Shown piece by piece: positions 6,487-11,229 of a DNA stretch of 11,229 bases (positions are counted from its first letter, which is position 1; each line of letters begins with the position of its first letter). The DNA lies in assembly GCA_007119345.1 (NCBI GenBank), contig SKPV01000238.1, positions 1 through 11,229 of the forward strand. Direction: 5' to 3'. This DNA comes from Halovivax sp. GTDB lineage: Archaea > Halobacteriota > Halobacteria > Halobacteriales > Natrialbaceae. A program made the translations under genes and the position numbers. Below the pieces are notes generated by a model. That model saw nothing but the letters and a program-made list of their open reading frames with translations. It was not told where the DNA came from and ran no database searches.

Positions 6487-6554
6487 CGGTCCCCCTCGTC
6501 GTGGCGTCCGCTCATTGTCGATGCCTCTCTCCGGAACGTCGCTGTCGAGTTCAT
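6483..6554 (-). CDS. 23-codon mini-ORF leading the membrane-protein unit
   Basis: A short frame begins with ATG at 6554-6552 (MNSTATFRRE...) and ends with TGA overlapping the start of the eight-helix protein by 4 nt. A TATA-like box at 6586-6591 predicts a transcript start near 6561, so this ATG would be the first codon of a nearly leaderless message. Ribosomes would then translate the mini-ORF and re-initiate at the overlap. The peptide is polar with many charges (RRE, GRHDEGDR), with no membrane segment. It may be a leader peptide for translational coupling, a small protein of its own, or a true N-terminal start missed because of an error in frame. The last ten codons also begin with an internal ATG. 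Confidence 0.4.
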   Translation of the reverse strand: MNSTATFRREASTMSGRHDEGDR

Positions 6555-6585
6555 AATACTCGGATATAGAAACGCCCCCTCAGAA

Positions 6586-6591
6586 TATAAA
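6586..6591 (-). promoter_or_regulatory. TATA box of the membrane-protein unit
   Basis: TTTATA on the minus strand (TATAAA at 6586-6591 on plus) lies in an AT-rich island at 6580-6612, in sharp contrast with the GC-rich surroundings. The spacing predicts a start site about 7 nt before the mini-ORF ATG at 6554. This is the clearest TATA box in the window. Confidence 0.6.
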
Positions 6592-6619
6592 CATATATAA
6601 TAATAATTATGAATCTCTC

Positions 6620-6660
6620 GGTGAGGATACTCCGTAGCGGGAGCGTGCCCGCCTCTCACC
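6620..6660. repeat. interrupted inverted repeat in the divergent promoter region
   Basis: Outer arms GGTGAG (6620-6625) and CTCACC (6655-6660) enclose inner arms GCGGG (6637-6641) and CCCGC (6648-6652) around a 6-nt loop. It lies upstream of both predicted start sites, so it is more likely a protein-binding site than an RNA hairpin. The rest of the 6661-6770 stretch shows no other clear structure. Confidence 0.4.
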
Positions 6661-6770
6661 ACGCGCACCGCTGCGATGACCCCGCCTGTCCGGTCGCTCA
6701 CCGCGGGTCGACGGCGGCGGTTCTCAAGGATGTTTGAGTTGAACGGCTGTCAATATGTAACTATAACAAC

Positions 6771-6779
6771 AATACTTAT
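6771..6779 (+). promoter_or_regulatory. TATA-like box of the ABC exporter unit
   Basis: AATACTTAT at 6771-6779 lies in an AT-rich stretch (about 6752-6780). It would place the start site near 6803, within about two nt of an ATG at 6805 and 54 nt before the ABC ATPase ATG at 6857. Confidence 0.5.
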
Positions 6780-6804
6780 CCCGACACGGCGACCACAAAA
6801 CCCC

Positions 6805-6870
6805 ATGCGAACCATAACGACGGCGAGAGACGAGACAGAAAGCGAACGGAGGCCGCATGCCCGCGATTGA
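6805..6870 (+). CDS. possible 21-residue mini-ORF overlapping the ABC ATPase start
   Basis: A frame beginning at ATG 6805 (MRTITTARDETESERR...) ends at a stop at 6868-6870, 14 nt inside the ABC ATPase gene. The predicted transcript start at about 6803 would make this ATG the leaderless start codon. The peptide is highly charged and polar with no recognisable motif. It mirrors the mini-ORF on the other side of the divergent region, which raises the odds slightly that these matter. Equally, this may simply be a 5' untranslated leader with a chance ORF, since the ATPase has its own ribosome binding site. Confidence 0.25.
   Translation: MRTITTARDETESERRPHARD
6848..6852 (+). promoter_or_regulatory. 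Shine-Dalgarno sequence of the ABC ATPase gene
   Basis: GGAGG at 6848-6852 lies four nt before ATG 6857 and can pair with the 3' end of 16S rRNA. It fixes the ATPase start and fits a transcript with a 5' leader, unlike the leaderless kinase gene. Confidence 0.6.
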
Positions 6871-7774
6871 GATCGACGGGCTGACCAAACGGTTCGGCGA
6901 CGTCGTGGCCGTCGACGACCTGGACATCTCCGTCGAGGAGGGCGAAATCTTCGGCTTCTTGGGTCCGAACGGCGCGGGCAAGTCGACGACGATCGACATC
7001 CTGCTCGACTTCATCCGACCGACCGAGGGGACCATGACCGTCCTCGGCCACGACGCACAGTCCGACGGGCGGGCCGTCCGCCAGCGGACCGGCGTCCTCC
7101 CCGACGCCTACCACGTCTACGACCGGCTCACCGGCCGCCAGCACGTCGAGTTCGCCCTCGAGATGAAGGGCGTCGACGAGGACCCGATGGCGTTACTCGA
7201 GCGAGTCCGCGTCGCCGAGGCCGCCGACCGGAAGGCCGGCGGTTATTCGAAAGGAATGCGTCAGCGACTCGTCCTCGCGATGGCGCTCGTGGGGGAGCCG
7301 GACCTGCTCGTCCTCGACGAGCCCTCGACCGGGCTCGATCCCAACGGCGCCCGCGAGATGCGCGAGATCATCCGCGAGGAGAACGAGCGCGGGACGACGG
7401 TCTTCTTCTCCAGTCACATCATGGAGCAGGTCGAGGCGGTCTGCGATCGGGTGGCGATCATCGACCGCGGCCGACTCGTGGCCGTCGACACGATCGACGG
7501 CCTCCGCGACGCGACGGAGACGGGCGAGACGCTCTACGTCTACGTCGACGCGCTCGACGAGGGGATCGTCGAGCGCGTCTCGACGCTCGACGGCGTCGGA
7601 AGCGCCGCGATCGACGACGGCCGCCTCCGGGTCGGCGTCGACGGCGTCTCGAAGTTCGCCGTCCTCGGCGCCATCGACGAGGTAGCTCCAGTCCAGGACT
7701 TCTCGGTCGTCGAGTCCTCGCTCGAGGACCTGTTCGTCCGCTACACCAACGACGAGCGGGAGGTGCGGGCATGA
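6857..7774 (+). CDS. ABC transporter ATP-binding protein of an ABC-2 exporter
   Basis: This 305-residue protein is the ATPase subunit of an ABC exporter. The Walker A motif is GPNGAGKST (36-44), the signature is a YSKGM variant (130-134) typical of ABC-2-type ATPases, Walker B is LLVLDEP (149-155), the D-loop is STGLD (157-161) and the switch His is H187 (SSHIMEQVEAVCDRV). The usual Q-loop glutamine is replaced by Asp at about 83 (GVLPDAYHVYDRLTG), as often seen with E or D in this subfamily. Residues 215-305 form a C-terminal extension ending in a SLEDLFVRYT motif common in ABC-2 ATPases such as NosF-like proteins. The stop overlaps the permease start by 4 nt, so the two form one operon and one transporter. 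Substrate cannot be told from the sequence. Confidence 0.95.
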   Translation: MPAIEIDGLTKRFGDVVAVDDLDISVEEGEIFGFLGPNGAGKSTTIDILLDFIRPTEGTMTVLGHDAQSDGRAVRQRTGVLPDAYHVYDRLTGRQHVEFALEMKGVDEDPMALLERVRVAEAADRKAGGYSKGMRQRLVLAMALVGEPDLLVLDEPSTGLDPNGAREMREIIREENERGTTVFFSSHIMEQVEAVCDRVAIIDRGRLVAVDTIDGLRDATETGETLYVYVDALDEGIVERVSTLDGVGSAAIDDGRLRVGVDGVSKFAVLGAIDEVAPVQDFSVVESSLEDLFVRYTNDEREVRA

Positions 7775-8649
7775 CCTGGCGCACCGTCGCGAAGAAGGAC
7801 TTCCGGGACGCGGTCCAGTCGCGGGCGCTGTGGGCGCTCGTCGGCGTCTTCGTCGTGGTCTCGCTGATCGCCTCCTACGCCTACGTCGAGGTGCCCGAGA
7901 TGTTCGGGGAACCGGGGGGCGCGACGTTCGGCGGCCTCCTCTTTTACACGGCCGGGTTCACCGGCCTGTTCGTCCCGCTGGCGGCCATCGTCGTCTGTTA
8001 CAAGTCGCTGGCCGGCGAGCGCGAGCTCGGGAGCATCAAGCTGCTGTGCTCGCTGCCGACGACGCGCGGACACGTCTTCGCCGGGAAGGTCGTCGGACGC
8101 GCGGCCGTCCTGGCGTTCGGCCTCGGCGTCGGGCTCGTCGTCGGGCTCGGGTTCGGCTCCGCGCTGCTCGGCGAGATCGACCTCGTCGCCCTCCTGGTGT
8201 TCCTGCTGGCGACGCTCTCGTTCGTGGCCGTCTACGCGACGATCGTCGTCGGTCTCTCGGCGACGACGGGCTCGACCTCGCGGGCGACGACGCTCGCGCT
8301 CGGCTTCTTCGTCGTCTTCGAGCTCCTCTGGGACGTCGTCGTGATGGGCGTCCTCTACGTCGCCGGCGGCTTCTCGCTGCCCTCGCCGGCGGAGATGCCC
8401 GACTGGGCGTTCACGCTGATGCAGCTCTCGCCCTCGTCGGCGTACTTCTCGTCGATCGTCGCGCTGCTGCCCGACCTCGCGGACCGGGTCGGCGCCGACC
8501 CGTCCCAGGCGGGCGCCGGGGTCGAAGTGAGCGCCGCCGACGCCGAACCGCTGCTCGCGTCCCCGGAAGTCGGTATCGTCGCGCTGGCCGCGTGGCTGCT
8601 CGTTCCGCTCGTCGTGGGCTACCGGCGATTCGACGCGGCCGACCTCTGA
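7771..8649 (+). CDS. ABC-2 type permease, NosY-like
   Basis: This 292-residue membrane protein is the partner permease of the ABC ATPase. It has six hydrophobic segments (about 20-36, 56-77, 108-131, 136-162, 175-198, 266-284). The first cytoplasmic loop carries the conserved ABC-2 motif YKSLAGERELGSIKLLCSLP (77-96) followed by TTRGHVFAGK, which is typical of NosY-like and related permeases. A long soluble or periplasmic loop lies between helices 5 and 6 (about 199-265), where MPDWAFTLMQLSPSSAYFS is a common feature of the family. The start ATG overlaps the ATPase stop (ATGA). In nos operons such pairs support copper-site maturation, but no nosD or nosL partner is visible, so the role stays open. 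Confidence 0.93.
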   Translation: MTWRTVAKKDFRDAVQSRALWALVGVFVVVSLIASYAYVEVPEMFGEPGGATFGGLLFYTAGFTGLFVPLAAIVVCYKSLAGERELGSIKLLCSLPTTRGHVFAGKVVGRAAVLAFGLGVGLVVGLGFGSALLGEIDLVALLVFLLATLSFVAVYATIVVGLSATTGSTSRATTLALGFFVVFELLWDVVVMGVLYVAGGFSLPSPAEMPDWAFTLMQLSPSSAYFSSIVALLPDLADRVGADPSQAGAGVEVSAADAEPLLASPEVGIVALAAWLLVPLVVGYRRFDAADL

Positions 8650-8936
8650 TCGTCGGCCGCCACGCCCGCTCGGCTCACGATCGGGACGGGTTCCGCCGTT
8701 CGATCCGCTGTTCGTGTCCTCACTCTGCAGTTCGCGTTGTCGTTCCGCGGTCCTCGCCGCCACTCCGCGAGCACCGACCCGAAAACTACCGGCGCGACGA
8801 GCAGCGTCAGCGGAACCACGATCCACACCCGCCCCGCCAGGACGTCGTGCCGGGCGATCGTCTCGCTCGCCGGAACCCCCTCCAGATACCCGACGAAGAA
8901 CTCGAACCTGACGATCGGGACGGGCGCAGAATTAGC
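8619..8936 (-). pseudogene. possible remnant of a small membrane protein, no start codon for the upstream part
   Basis: A minus-strand frame open from 9005 down to a stop at 8619 includes, from about 8912, the protein-like stretch FEFFVGYLEGVPASETIARH, then DVLAGR and a membrane segment VWIVVPLTLLVAPVVFGSVL, followed by AEWRRGPR. The composition looks like a true small haloarchaeal membrane protein. However, no ATG, GTG or TTG occurs in frame before the GTG at 8828, which falls just before the helix. The tail after RRGPR is Arg/Thr-rich and overlaps the end of the permease gene in antisense. It could be a decayed gene that lost its start, or a 69-residue protein starting at 8828. The rest of 8650-8931 holds nothing else I can support. 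Confidence 0.35.
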
Positions 8937-9213
8937 CGGTATCCACGTGGACCCGGGTGACGCCCGCCACCTCCATCGGGAGGTGCCGCTGGATCGCCTG
9001 CGTCGTCATCGGGGAGATGCCGCAGCCGCCGCACGCGCCCGAGAGTCGGATCCACACCTCGCCCGACTCCGGATCGATGCCGTCGACGGCGGCGTCCCCG
9101 CCGTGCATCGCGATCTGCGGGAAGTTCGTTCGCAGGAACGACGCGACCTCGTCGGCCAGCGCGTCGTCGCTGTCGGCGGCTTCGGCCGGCGGCTCCGGCG
9201 CATCGGTGCTCAT
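8932..9213 (-). CDS. NifU-like C-terminal domain protein (Fe-S scaffold)
   Basis: This 93-residue protein is a stand-alone NifU C-terminal domain. After an acidic N-terminal tail (1-18), the domain covers about 20-93: LADEVASFLRTNFPQIAMHG, then GDAAVDGIDPESGEVWIRLSG, the cluster-binding motif CGGC (C61, C64) in GACGGCGISPMTTQ, and the C-terminal helix and strand IQRHLPMEVAGVTRVHVD. Dimers of this domain hold a [4Fe-4S] cluster between the two CxxC motifs and pass it to target proteins. The ATG at 9213 is preferred over an upstream ATG at 9300, because the extra 29 residues are unlike the family and rich in Ser, Gly and Arg. No TATA box was found near it. The stop lies just before the possible membrane-protein remnant. 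Confidence 0.92.
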   Translation of the reverse strand: MSTDAPEPPAEAADSDDALADEVASFLRTNFPQIAMHGGDAAVDGIDPESGEVWIRLSGACGGCGISPMTTQAIQRHLPMEVAGVTRVHVDTG

Positions 9214-9328
9214 GTGCGTACCGCCGGTCCCGGACGGGGAGGCACTTCTCCCGAACCGGTTCGACGGAATCGCGATCGTTCGCTCGTCACGGCAGACCAT
9301 CCGATCGACGATCGTCGCCGCGCCGGTG

Positions 9329-9418
9329 GCGGCCGTCGCGTCATTGGCGACCGCCGCGCTGACGGCGGCAGTCGCGTCTGCAACGACCGTCGCGCCGATT
9401 GCGACCGTCGCGTCGGTA
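9329..9418. repeat. degenerate 18-bp tandem repeats, five units
   Basis: The 326-bp gap 9214-9539 holds no clear gene. Its centre has five 18-bp units in a row: 9329-9346, 9347-9364, 9365-9382, 9383-9400 and 9401-9418, all near the pattern GCGACCGTCGCGTCGGTA. A less regular unit precedes them (about 9311-9328). The copies differ at many places, mainly in the last six bases. On the minus strand, in frame with the NifU gene, each unit encodes six residues of the form [DG]AT[VA]x[VI]. That frame is open from 9487 to the NifU gene but has no start codon before ATG 9300. Confidence 0.75.
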
Positions 9419-9486
9419 GCATCCGCCCGGATGGGGTGGCCCGCGAACAGCGCCGGACACCGCGGTCGAAGCCGACTCGGGAGTCG

Positions 9487-9493
9487 GATTTAT
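9487..9493 (+). promoter_or_regulatory. TATA-like box of the methyltransferase gene
   Basis: GATTTAT at 9487-9493 is the only AT-rich stretch in the gap before the gene at 9540. It predicts a transcript start near 9518 and a leader of about 20 nt. No strong Shine-Dalgarno sequence precedes the ATG. Confidence 0.4.
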
Positions 9494-9539
9494 CGTCTCG
9501 GCCGAACGAGAGAACGACCGAAACCACGAAACCCGTCCC

Positions 9540-9971
9540 ATGCACGTCGACATTCTGGAGACGACGATCGAGATCGACGAATCGTTCGTCGCCGAGCCGC
9601 CGGCCGAAATCCGCGCCCAGCTGGACGAGTACGCCCGCGGCGACCGCCGGACGTTCGACCTGCGGGTCGACGTCCCGGACACGATCACCGGCGCGGTGAT
9701 GGACGCGATGGTCGAGATACCCTACGGCGAGACGCGCACGTACGGCGACATCGCGGCCGATCTCGACACCGCGCCGGTGGCCGTGGGGCAGGCGTGCGGC
9801 CGAAACCCCGTCCCGGTGATCGTCCCCTGTCACCGCGTCGTCGGGAGCGACGGCGGCCTCCGGGGCTACTCGTCGGAGGGCGGGGTCGCGACGAAGCGTC
9901 GACTGCTCGACCTGGAAGCGCGAGAAGCGGGGACCCGGCCCGTCCAGGAGCGACTGTCGACGGAGCGCTGA
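9540..9971 (+). CDS. ogt: methylated-DNA--protein-cysteine S-methyltransferase
   Basis: This 143-residue protein transfers the alkyl group from O6-alkylguanine (and O4-alkylthymine) in DNA to its own cysteine and so repairs the base once. The active site is VIVPCHRVVG with Cys97, His98 and Arg99. Asn89 in GRNPVP is the hinge residue before it. The DNA-binding helix-turn-helix is seen as IPYGETRTYGDIAADLDT (60-77), and the C-terminal helix is GGVATKRRLLDLE (114-126), after the GGLRGYSS loop. The N-terminal 45 residues are a short, poorly conserved lead-in, so the protein is of the small Ogt type without an Ada domain. The residue that aligns with the arginine finger of human MGMT (Arg128) is Val80 (PVAVGQACGRNP). 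The gene converges with the copper ATPase across 49 bp. Confidence 0.93.
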   Translation: MHVDILETTIEIDESFVAEPPAEIRAQLDEYARGDRRTFDLRVDVPDTITGAVMDAMVEIPYGETRTYGDIAADLDTAPVAVGQACGRNPVPVIVPCHRVVGSDGGLRGYSSEGGVATKRRLLDLEAREAGTRPVQERLSTER

Positions 9972-10020
9972 GGGCCCGCGAAGCCGCGGAACGGTCGGGC
10001 GGCCGTCGGAGCGCGCCGAC

Positions 10021-11229
10021 TCACCGCTCCCCGAGGATCCGCCGCGAGGAGTTCGTCACGACGAAGATGCTGCTGGCGGCCATCGCGACCGCCGCGAACA
10101 GGGGGTTGATCACGCCGGCCGCCGCCAGCGGGATCGCGACGGCGTTGTAGGTGAGCGCCCAGGCGACGTTCTCCCGGATGCGCCGGCGGGTTCCTCGGGC
10201 CAGCTCGAACACCGCGGGCACGTCCCGGAGGTCGTCGCCCGCGAGGATCGCGTCGGCGGCGTCGGCGGCCTGGGCGGTGGCGCTGCCCATCGCGACGCCG
10301 AGGTCGGCCGCCGCCAGCGCGGGCGCGTCGTTCGTCCCGTCGCCGACCATCGCCGTCGTCCGGTCGGCCGCGAGTCGGCGCACCGTCGCCACCTTCCCGT
10401 CCGGCGGGACGCCGGCGAAGACGCGGTCGACTGCGGGGTGGGCGCGGAACCGTTCAGCGGCGGCCTCGTCGTCGCCGGTGAGGATCACCACCTCGCGATC
10501 GGCCACGGCGTCGAGGACGTCGGTCCACGCCTCGCGCTCGCGGTCGCCGACGACGATCAGCGCGCGGGCCTGCCCCTCGTAGCCGACGACGACGGGCAGG
10601 TCGCCCGCCTCTCGCGCCTCGGCGACCGTGGCCGCGAGGTCGTCCGAGACGGGGCCGACGAGTCGTTCGACGAGGTCCGGAGTGCCGACGACGACCCGGC
10701 GACCGTCGACGCGCCCGCTGACGCCGGCGCCGGGGTGGCGCTCGAACGCCGAGACCTCGGACGCCGTCGACGGCGACGAGGGCGCCGTCGTGACACCGCC
10801 GTCGGGTAGCGGGCCGTCGCTGGCCCTGTCAACTGGAGACTGCGAGTGGGGACCCGTCGCGTCCAGGGCCTCCGCGGCGAAGTCGGTGATCGCGGCAGCG
10901 ACGGGATGTTCGGAGCGTCGTTCGACGGCCGCGGCGGCGGCCACGGCCTCCTCGGCGCCGCGAATGGACCGAACCGTCATCTCGCCGGCGGTCAGTGTTC
11001 CGGTCTTGTCGAAGACGATCGTCTCGACGTCGGGGGCCGACTCGAACACTGCCGAGTTGGTGACCACCAGTCCGCGGGCGAGCCCGTCACGCAACCCCGA
11101 CGCGACCGCAAGCGGCGTCGCGAGCCCCATCGCACACGGGCAGGAGACGATCAGCACCGTCAGCCCGGTCAGCATCGCCTCCGAGGGCGCCGCGCCGGCC
11201 GCCAGCCGGTAGCCGGTGACGAGCGCCGC
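10021..11229 (-). CDS. copA: Cu(I)-type P1B ATPase, C-terminal part (runs off right edge)
   Basis: The last 402 residues of a heavy-metal P1B-type ATPase are visible; the frame is open to the right edge. The transmembrane metal site CPC is seen in VSCPCAMGLATP (visible residues about 28-39). The phosphorylation motif DKTGTLT has Asp74; the N-domain His-Pro pair is SEHPVA (about 106-111), and GxG follows in HPGAGVSG. The hinge motif GDGTNDAPAL is at about 296-305. The last two helices carry YNAVAIP and MAASSIFVVTNSSRR, which match the Cu(I) subgroup P1B-1 signatures. The protein therefore pumps Cu(I) (or Ag(I)) out of the cytoplasm at ATP cost. Residues about 120-160, between the HP motif and GxG, are a low-complexity Ser/Pro/Thr-rich insert. 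N-terminal metal-binding domains, if present, lie outside the window. Confidence 0.95.
   Translation of the reverse strand, partial: AALVTGYRLAAGAAPSEAMLTGLTVLIVSCPCAMGLATPLAVASGLRDGLARGLVVTNSAVFESAPDVETIVFDKTGTLTAGEMTVRSIRGAEEAVAAAAAVERRSEHPVAAAITDFAAEALDATGPHSQSPVDRASDGPLPDGGVTTAPSSPSTASEVSAFERHPGAGVSGRVDGRRVVVGTPDLVERLVGPVSDDLAATVAEAREAGDLPVVVGYEGQARALIVVGDREREAWTDVLDAVADREVVILTGDDEAAAERFRAHPAVDRVFAGVPPDGKVATVRRLAADRTTAMVGDGTNDAPALAAADLGVAMGSATAQAADAADAILAGDDLRDVPAVFELARGTRRRIRENVAWALTYNAVAIPLAAAGVINPLFAAVAMAASSIFVVTNSSRRILGER

Noticed and set aside
7741..8826. Minus-strand frame of 361 codons opposite the ABC permease
   Set aside because: Composition is dominated by Arg, Glu and Asp with no motifs, while the plus strand encodes a convincing ABC-2 permease; this is a shadow frame.
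9214..9300. N-terminal extension of the NifU protein to ATG 9300
   Set aside because: The extra 29 residues are unlike the domain, and the acidic tail after ATG 9213 is a typical haloarchaeal N-terminus.
8957..10150. Plus-strand frame of 397 codons across NifU, the 18-bp repeats and the methyltransferase
   Set aside because: It covers two well-supported genes in other frames; only the repeat part has regular sequence, which follows from the DNA repeat.

Overview
The window looks like chromosomal DNA from a haloarchaeon (class Halobacteria). It is roughly two-thirds G+C by eye with strong G/C third positions. The soluble proteins are rich in Asp and Glu. Several genes have TATA-like boxes about 27 nt before the start, as in leaderless archaeal transcripts. 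The protein families also fit: small winged-helix regulators of the DUF7344 type, a winged-helix/zinc-ribbon regulator and a stand-alone NifU domain. The genus cannot be fixed from the sequence alone.

Layout. Positions 1-308 (minus) hold the N-terminal third of an alpha/beta hydrolase that runs off the left edge. Positions 423-1682 (minus) encode a membrane histidine kinase. It shares a divergent promoter region with a plus-strand pair (1863-2506): a DUF7344-type winged helix and, overlapping by 4 nt, a small zinc-ribbon protein. The zinc-ribbon protein's 3' end and stop codon lie inside a 31-bp tandem repeat (2461-2545). A second DUF7344-type gene (2560-2958, minus) converges on it and is divergent from a winged-helix/double zinc-ribbon regulator (3168-4076, plus). 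A cupin (4229-4720, plus) follows.

Positions 4900-6554 (minus) hold a membrane-protein unit. It contains a 23-codon mini-ORF, an eight-helix His-containing protein, and a six-helix protein that is in the same frame as the previous one and separated from it by a single TAA. This unit is divergent from an ABC exporter pair, ATPase plus ABC-2 permease (6857-8649, plus), across an AT-rich island. The ABC unit also appears to start with a mini-ORF overlapping its first gene. Downstream come a possible start-less membrane-protein remnant (minus), a NifU-domain protein (8932-9213, minus), an 18-bp degenerate repeat array, a methylated-DNA-protein cysteine methyltransferase (9540-9971, plus), and the C-terminal part of a Cu(I) P1B-type ATPase (10021-11229, minus, open at the right edge).

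Function. The left half is a regulator-rich stretch (sensor kinase, two DUF7344 proteins, two zinc-ribbon proteins) with no obvious enzymatic pathway. The right half mixes membrane export (ABC pair, Cu ATPase), Fe-S cluster handling and alkylation repair. No known defence system, CRISPR array, insertion sequence, tRNA or rRNA was recognised. The most unusual parts are the divergent membrane-protein/ABC locus with its mini-ORFs and in-frame stop, the two tandem-repeat tracts, and the apparent gene remnant at about 8.6-8.9 kb.
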